A program made the translations under genes and the position numbers. The notes below the pieces were generated by a model. That model was not told where the DNA came from and ran no database searches. It saw only the letters and a program-made list of their open reading frames with translations. Shown in pieces: positions 39,243 to 43,580 of a stretch of DNA of 43,580 bases (the first letter of the stretch is position 1; the number at the start of each line of letters is the position of its first letter). Source of the DNA: JANPLG01 sp964609085 (GTDB taxonomy: Bacteria > Armatimonadota > SYMT01). The DNA is taken from NCBI GenBank assembly GCA_964609085.1, contig CAZSRZ010000037.1, positions 1-43,580 on the forward strand. The letters run 5' to 3'.

Positions 39243-40385
39243 TCAGGAGCATCCGTCCAGCACCGCGAGCGCGTCCGCAACCGAGACCGAGCGAGGGTTG
39301 GCGCGGGTGCTGCCGCTTGGCATCGTCTCCTGCGCAACCCACTCGCGATCCTCGCGTCGAAAACCCACTCCCCGCAGCAGAGGCGGGATGTTGAAGCGGT
39401 GCAGCATTGACTCCACGTGCTTGATGAGGGCATCGACGGCAACCGCCTCTTCCCCGCCGGGTTCCACCAACCGCAACCCCACGGCAAGTCGAGCGTATCG
39501 GGGCCCGGAAACGACCCGGTTGAAACGCATGACGGGCGGCATGAGCAGCCCGCACAGCAGGCCGTGCGCGGCTCCGGTCACCGCGCCGAGTGGGTGCGCC
39601 AGACCGTGGACCAATCCCAGCCGGCTGGTGTTCAGGGCCATACCCGCCAGCATGCTGCCGAGCGCCATGGCTTCCCGAGCCTCGCGTGAGGCCGGCTCTG
39701 CAACCGCTCGCTCCAGGGCGCCGGCCGTCAGGAGGGCGGCCTGGAAGGCCAGGGCGTCCGTCATCGGATTGGCGCCGTTGGAGGTGTAGCTCTCCACAGC
39801 CTGGACGAAGGCGTCCATGCCGGAGGCGGCCGTGACTCCGGCCGGACAACTCACCGTCAGCTCTGGATCGACAATCGCCACGGCAGGCATCATGCCGGGT
39901 CCACGGATGCTGGCTTTCCGGCGATTCGCATGGTCCACGAGCACGGTGACCCAGGTGACTTCGCTGCCCGTTCCGGAGGTGGTCGGCAGGAGCAAGATCG
40001 GACGACCCGACGCCGGCACGGGGCGGCCGGCGAAGTAGTCGACCGCCGAGGCTCCCGTGCCGGCCAGCGCCGCGGCCGCCTTGGCAATGTCCAGGACGCT
40101 GCCTCCTCCGATCCCGGCGACGACGTCTGCCTCACCCACGGCGTCCATGGCTCGCTGGAGCACGTCGAGATCCGGCTCCGGCGGGACCCCTTCAAACGTC
40201 GTGACGCGAATCCCGGCCCGCTCCAGAGCATCGACGATCGGCGGGAGGGCACCGGTCGCCCGCAGCGACCGGCCGCAGCACAGCCAGAGCCGCTTCCCGA
40301 AACGAGCGACCTCTGCCGGAAGCCTGGCGCGGCTCCCCCATCCGAAGTGAATGGTCGGGGGTGTCTGGAAGGTAAAGTCCATCAT
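39243..40385 (-). CDS. Iron-type (group III) alcohol dehydrogenase family protein
   Basis: 380 aa, a typical length. The NAD(P)-binding half has GIGGGSVLDIAKAAA (91-105) and LPTTSGTGSEVTWVTV (133-148). The metal half has VDPEL, SGMDAFVQAVESY (188-200), GLVHGLAHPLG (257-267) and AAHG (272-275). By comparison with FucO the ligands would be D191, residue 195, H260 and H274; residue 195 is Gln where FucO has His. Related sequences with 'DALTQ' at this point exist in the superfamily, so this is a subfamily trait rather than damage. The substrate cannot be assigned. Two adjacent ATGs start the gene with no clear ribosome site. It is divergent from the plus-strand gene at 40493 across about 107 bp. 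Confidence 0.93.
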   Translation of the reverse strand: MMDFTFQTPPTIHFGWGSRARLPAEVARFGKRLWLCCGRSLRATGALPPIVDALERAGIRVTTFEGVPPEPDLDVLQRAMDAVGEADVVAGIGGGSVLDIAKAAAALAGTGASAVDYFAGRPVPASGRPILLLPTTSGTGSEVTWVTVLVDHANRRKASIRGPGMMPAVAIVDPELTVSCPAGVTAASGMDAFVQAVESYTSNGANPMTDALAFQAALLTAGALERAVAEPASREAREAMALGSMLAGMALNTSRLGLVHGLAHPLGAVTGAAHGLLCGLLMPPVMRFNRVVSGPRYARLAVGLRLVEPGGEEAVAVDALIKHVESMLHRFNIPPLLRGVGFRREDREWVAQETMPSGSTRANPRSVSVADALAVLDGCS

Positions 40386-40492
40386 GTGGGGCGGGCGTGG
40401 GAGCAGGGGGGCCCCGGCATGCGCCGGATGCCGTTCATGATACGTCTATGCAACAGGTGGGCCGGCAAGAATGGGCCCATGGGGATGGCTGA

Positions 40493-41263
40493 TTGAAGAA
40501 GCGACGGGTGATCCTGGGTCTGGTGCTGCTCGTGGTGCTGGCGCTGATCGCCGGGACCAGGGTGCGGGTCGGAGACGCTGATCTGGGACTGGTCGCGGTG
40601 CTGCTGCTGGCCTCCGTGGGGAAGCGGCTGGCGCCGATGTGGGGTGCCCTCAATCTGATTCTCGGCGTAGCGGCATTCGCGGCAGGGGCCGCGATGGTGC
40701 GGGACCCCCAGCGGGAGGAGGCCGCAGCAGTTCGCCCCCCAGGGCAGCGCCGGGCACTGCGGGCGACACTGGCGCTCAGCCTGTCGCTCTTCGCTCTGCT
40801 CCAGGGCCTCATGTTCGCGTACCGCTCGGTGGAGCAGACGCTGCGGGGTCAACGCGAAATCACCTCGGAAATGACCTTCCTCATCGGTAGGCAGTTCATG
40901 GCGAGCGCAGTCCGCGGACTGGACGATGAGGCCTACAGCCTCATGTCCGGACCAGCGCGGAAGTCGATCACCGCGGCCGGCCTGAGCGCCGAATTGAAGC
41001 TGTGGCGGGACGGGATAGGGCAGATCAAGGAGATGAGTCCGCAGGGGGTGGCGTTCGGCCTGGGGTCGGACGGGGGCTACACGACGGTCGCCTACAAGGT
41101 GGAGGGAACCCGGGGCTCTGGACAGGTCCTGCTGCTCATGGTGCGGGAGGGCGAGAACTGGAGTGTCTCGCGGTTCGTGCAGCGGACGGGTCCACCGTCG
41201 CCGAAGCCTCCCCCGGGCGGGGGGCCGATCGATGCTGGTCCCGTACGGGCGCCCGGGCGATAA
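40493..41263 (+). CDS. Membrane protein with four helices and an NTF2-like C-terminal domain
   Basis: 256 aa, unknown function. Four hydrophobic helices lie at about 5-21, 31-48, 53-68 and 89-108. The C-terminal part (about 125-232) starts with a helix (SEMTFLIGRQFMASAVRGLDDEAYSLMSG) and continues through ITAAGLSAELKLWRDGIG to strands YTTVAYKVEG, GQVLLLMVREGENWSVSRF, which is the shape of NTF2-like/DUF3887-type domains. A Pro/Gly-rich tail ends the protein. The start is TTG after GGGGATGG; a GTG five codons later (40508) is possible. The last 128 bp overlap the end of the convergent glycosyltransferase gene. Confidence 0.75.
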   Translation: MKKRRVILGLVLLVVLALIAGTRVRVGDADLGLVAVLLLASVGKRLAPMWGALNLILGVAAFAAGAAMVRDPQREEAAAVRPPGQRRALRATLALSLSLFALLQGLMFAYRSVEQTLRGQREITSEMTFLIGRQFMASAVRGLDDEAYSLMSGPARKSITAAGLSAELKLWRDGIGQIKEMSPQGVAFGLGSDGGYTTVAYKVEGTRGSGQVLLLMVREGENWSVSRFVQRTGPPSPKPPPGGGPIDAGPVRAPGR

Positions 41264-42779
41264 GCAGCCCATTCTCATCCACTGCTAGAGTCCAGTCGGG
41301 CGGCAAGGCGTGACGCCGGAGGACGGCCGCCATGGCGCGGGCCTCATCCAACAGAGGTTCCTGAATGAACAGCACGACCGCGTCCGGACGATAGCGGCCG
41401 ACAAAACGGCGGAACTGGGCGGTATCGGCGGTGCGCGGCAGCATCACGGCCGAGACGCCCGTAAGCAGGTTGAGCGCGCCTGGCCGGTCGGAGGCGATCA
41501 GGCGCGCCCCACGCACCGCGTCCGCCGCCTGATGGAGTCGGCGTCGGTCGGCGGCGCGATCGCTCTGTGTGCCCACCTCGGTCCAGTAGAGCCAGGCCAG
41601 ACCACCGATGAGATACGCGAGGGCGGTGGTTGCCGACAGACCACGAAGCAATCCGGCCCAGCGGCCCCCGCGCAAGCGGGCCAGTGACAACCATGCCGAG
41701 AGCGGGAACAGGATAAGGATGAAGTAGCGAGTGCTGCCCCAGGCCGACCAGGTGACCGTGTGCAAGAGGAGAGTGAGCGTCACAAGCGCCAGCATCGGGC
41801 GCCGACGGCCCAGGCCAAGTCGCCGGGGTTGCGGGGGGCCGCCCGGCGCCAGCGCCAGGGGCACCAGGGGCGCCAGTGGCCAGACGATGCTCTGCAGGTG
41901 CTGCCAGAGTTGACGCAAGATCAGCGGCACGACGCCGGGACCAATCTCCCGCAGGAATGTCAGGGGCGTCGCTCGCGCGGCTTCAAACCCGTGATAGGTG
42001 ACGGCGTAGTAGTCGCGCACCGCAAAGGCGTAGCCGAGGCTGGAGTGCACCGGACTGCCGTACTTCGCCGCCAGCACTAGGTGGTAGGGAGCGATGACAG
42101 CCAACGCCGGTGCCAACACCTGCCACCCCCGCGAGAGGAGCGCCGTACGTGGGAGGTCCAGCAGCACCGCCGCAAGCAGGAGCGCACCGGTCGGACGGTT
42201 GAGAATCCCGAGCCCGATCAGCAAGCCGGTGAACTGGCGCCAGCGTCGGGCAGCCGGCCCTGATCCACGTCGTCCCCGCATCCATGTGCTGAGGGCGGCG
42301 AATGCCAGCAGCAGGCTGAGCGACTCAGTCATAGGCTGCGCCGTCCAGTAGACGGTATAGGGAAGCAGGAACCCGTACCCGGTCAGCAGCAGCGCCCGAC
42401 GCCTGCCGACCATCCGCGCCAGCACGCCGCCCGCCAGTACTACAGCCAGTGCCGAAATCACCACGCATCCGAGGCGAACCGCCTCCGCCCGCCCCGCCCC
42501 CACGGCCAGGCACGCCGCCGCGAGAAGCGGAAAGAGCGGAGGGCGGTCCTCCCACGCCTCGTGCTGGACGGCAGCGTCGGTCCAGAAGTGGTACTTCAGG
42601 TCCGTTTCGTATCCACCGCGCAGGGCGATTCCGCGGGCGATGGCGAGATACTCCGCCCCATCGTTACGGACGCCCGCCGAGTCCCACACCAGGGGGAGGC
42701 GAACCAGCAGATTGAGCAGCGCCAGGATCCAGAGGGATCGGCGGAAGACGGCGGCCGAGACCGGGGCGAGGGGAGTCAT
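41136..42779 (-). CDS. GT39-family (PMT/ArnT-like) membrane glycosyltransferase
   Basis: 547 aa from the ATG at 42779; a TTG at 42824 would add 15 residues and has AAGGA only 3-4 nt before it, so the start is uncertain. The first helix (about 15-32) is followed by the periplasmic loop NDGAEYLAIARGIALRGG, whose acidic residue (D40) matches the catalytic Asp of polyprenyl-phosphate-sugar transferases, and RPPLFPLLAAA. About ten further helices follow, then a soluble C-terminal domain with ARLIASDRPGALNLLTGVSAVMLP and the end-of-domain LAVDENGLLIARA. It transfers a sugar from a lipid carrier on the outer side of the inner membrane; the acceptor is unknown. The last ~40 residues are Arg/Ser/Pro-rich and overlap the convergent gene. 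Confidence 0.85.
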   Translation of the reverse strand: MTPLAPVSAAVFRRSLWILALLNLLVRLPLVWDSAGVRNDGAEYLAIARGIALRGGYETDLKYHFWTDAAVQHEAWEDRPPLFPLLAAACLAVGAGRAEAVRLGCVVISALAVVLAGGVLARMVGRRRALLLTGYGFLLPYTVYWTAQPMTESLSLLLAFAALSTWMRGRRGSGPAARRWRQFTGLLIGLGILNRPTGALLLAAVLLDLPRTALLSRGWQVLAPALAVIAPYHLVLAAKYGSPVHSSLGYAFAVRDYYAVTYHGFEAARATPLTFLREIGPGVVPLILRQLWQHLQSIVWPLAPLVPLALAPGGPPQPRRLGLGRRRPMLALVTLTLLLHTVTWSAWGSTRYFILILFPLSAWLSLARLRGGRWAGLLRGLSATTALAYLIGGLAWLYWTEVGTQSDRAADRRRLHQAADAVRGARLIASDRPGALNLLTGVSAVMLPRTADTAQFRRFVGRYRPDAVVLFIQEPLLDEARAMAAVLRRHALPPDWTLAVDENGLLIARAPVRDQHRSAPRPGEASATVDPSAARTARHSSSRPPAP

Positions 42780-42872
42780 CCGGGTGGTGGAATTCGCTCG
42801 AGAGACCACTCGAAGATCCGACAATCGTCCTTGGTGTGGAGAGACGGCACGGATCCCGCCGTCTTCAAAGAG

Positions 42873-42897
42873 GGTTGGGGACCCCGGCGGCCCAACC
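42873..42897. promoter_or_regulatory. Operator-like inverted repeat GGTTGGG/CCCAACC
   Basis: A perfect 7-bp inverted repeat with an 11-nt spacer spans the -35 box and the whole spacer of the putative promoter at 42875-42903. This position would allow a bound dimeric regulator to block RNA polymerase. Confidence 0.4.
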
Positions 42898-42903
42898 TAT
42901 ACT
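42875..42903 (+). promoter_or_regulatory. Putative sigma-70-type promoter for the Tat-signal gene
   Basis: TTGGGG (42875-42880), a 17-bp spacer and TATACT (42898-42903) give near-consensus -35 and -10 boxes with ideal spacing. Transcription would begin near 42910, leaving a leader of about 48 nt before the ATG at 42958. Confidence 0.55.
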
Positions 42904-42957
42904 AGTTGAGGATCGGCTCACGGGCTGGTCCGATGCGCATCTTTCGGAGCCGTTGCT

Positions 42958-43580
42958 ATGAATCGTCGCCACTTCCTTCTCCAGACTGTGCCTTCCGCCG
43001 CGGTTGTGACCGCTCTGGCGGTGCAGCCCGCCGCAGCACTCGGCGTCCCCATCCCCCGCTTCTACGAAGGTTCGGCCGAAGTGGACGAGGGAACTGAGTC
43101 GATTTGGCTGGCCACCTACCAGAAGGAGCTGTTCGGCTGGATCGGCACCGAGGAAGATCTGCTCAATGGCGATGGCGGCTGGCGCGTCTACGGGAAGGTC
43201 CGGCGCGGCAAGGTCAAGGGGAGCCTGTTCGACAGCAACAACCAGGTGGTGGGAATCTTGAACACGGTGATCGACCCCACAACGCTGAGTGTGACCTACC
43301 AGTTTACGGGCGAGGATCCGATCACTGCTGACTGTGAGAAAGTCGGCCGGGATGACACCGCCGCGACCGAGATCGCCGCAAACTACTCGGTCGCGGACAT
43401 CGCACCCCCGGCCTCGGGATCCGTGAGCCTGAACCGCTTCTCGCGCACCTTCAATCTGGCCGGCCGAGCCCGGACGCGATTCTCGGTGGTCAACATCATC
43501 CAGATCGACGGCAAGTGGATCGTGGGCCGTGCTCGAGCGTCCAGAGCTGGCCCGTCTCCGGATGCAGGAACGCGCCCTGC
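42958..43580 (+). CDS. Exported protein with twin-arginine signal, 3' end outside window
   Basis: 207 codons are visible with no stop. The N-terminus NRRHFLLQT, a moderately hydrophobic Ala/Val core and an AAALG end (about residue 28) make a plausible Tat signal, so the protein may be exported folded. The mature part begins with IPRFYEGSAEVDEGTESIW and is rich in beta-type sequence (GGWRVYGKVRRGKVKGSLFD, TLSVTYQFTGEDP, FSVVNIIQIDGKWIVG). I recognise no family. The ATG has GGAG 9 nt upstream and a good promoter. It is divergent from the glycosyltransferase. Confidence 0.75.
   Translation, partial: MNRRHFLLQTVPSAAVVTALAVQPAAALGVPIPRFYEGSAEVDEGTESIWLATYQKELFGWIGTEEDLLNGDGGWRVYGKVRRGKVKGSLFDSNNQVVGILNTVIDPTTLSVTYQFTGEDPITADCEKVGRDDTAATEIAANYSVADIAPPASGSVSLNRFSRTFNLAGRARTRFSVVNIIQIDGKWIVGRARASRAGPSPDAGTRP

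Noticed and set aside
40386..40492. Divergent promoters between the Fe-ADH and the plus-strand membrane protein
   Set aside because: TTGCCG and TATCAT-like boxes exist but with wrong spacing. A TGGGCC/GGCCCA inverted repeat is present but has no supporting context.

Overview
This is a GC-rich stretch of a bacterial chromosome. Everything from the left edge to about 40.4 kb reads on the minus strand. Most of it is one very large type IV pilus (T4P) locus. The secretin (PilQ) and the PilM-N-O-P inner-membrane set imply a diderm (two-membrane) cell. The style of the prepilins, the Gly-rich tails and the huge secreted proteins remind me of Armatimonadota or a related diderm Terrabacteria lineage. 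That placement rests on gene style only and is tentative. No rRNA, tRNA, insertion sequence, phage or CRISPR was seen.

Layout, in minus-strand transcription order from high to low coordinates: iron-type alcohol dehydrogenase; pyruvate kinase; a small membrane protein with Tudor/SH3-like domains; a protein with four TFIIB-type zinc ribbons; CBS-type family II inorganic pyrophosphatase; thymidine kinase; shikimate dehydrogenase (aroE). Then the pilus locus: pilB and pilT (motor ATPases), pilC (platform), pilD (prepilin peptidase), a short class III-signal prepilin, three oversized minor-pilin-like proteins (653, 658 and 1041 aa; V-, W- and X-like), two giant secreted beta-propeller proteins (1827 and 2665 aa), a 335-bp gap, and pilM-pilN-pilO-pilP-like-pilQ. 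PilQ is cut by the left edge. On the right are a plus-strand membrane protein with an NTF2-like tail, a convergent, overlapping GT39-type glycosyltransferase, and a partial plus-strand gene with a twin-arginine signal.

How the genes work together: PilB and PilT power extension and retraction on PilC; PilD processes the prepilins; PilM/N/O/P connect the motor to the PilQ pore. The block prepilin-V-W-X-giant-giant resembles the proteobacterial fimU-pilV-pilW-pilX-pilY1 operon, whose products prime the pilus and sit at its tip. Here every member is several-fold enlarged, and PilY1 is replaced by two unrelated-looking giants built from PQQ/NHL/TolB-like propeller blades. This enlarged candidate tip complex is the most interesting thing in the window.

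Other points of note are: Gly-rich low-complexity inserts or tails in PilN, PilO, PilP and PilQ; an NPF/DPF-rich insert in PilM; an extra two-helix insert in PilD; a pyruvate kinase carrying the potassium-independent signature; an Fe-ADH with Gln in place of one metal-binding His; and the same GAGGGG/CCCCTC hairpin in two intergenic gaps of the pilus locus.
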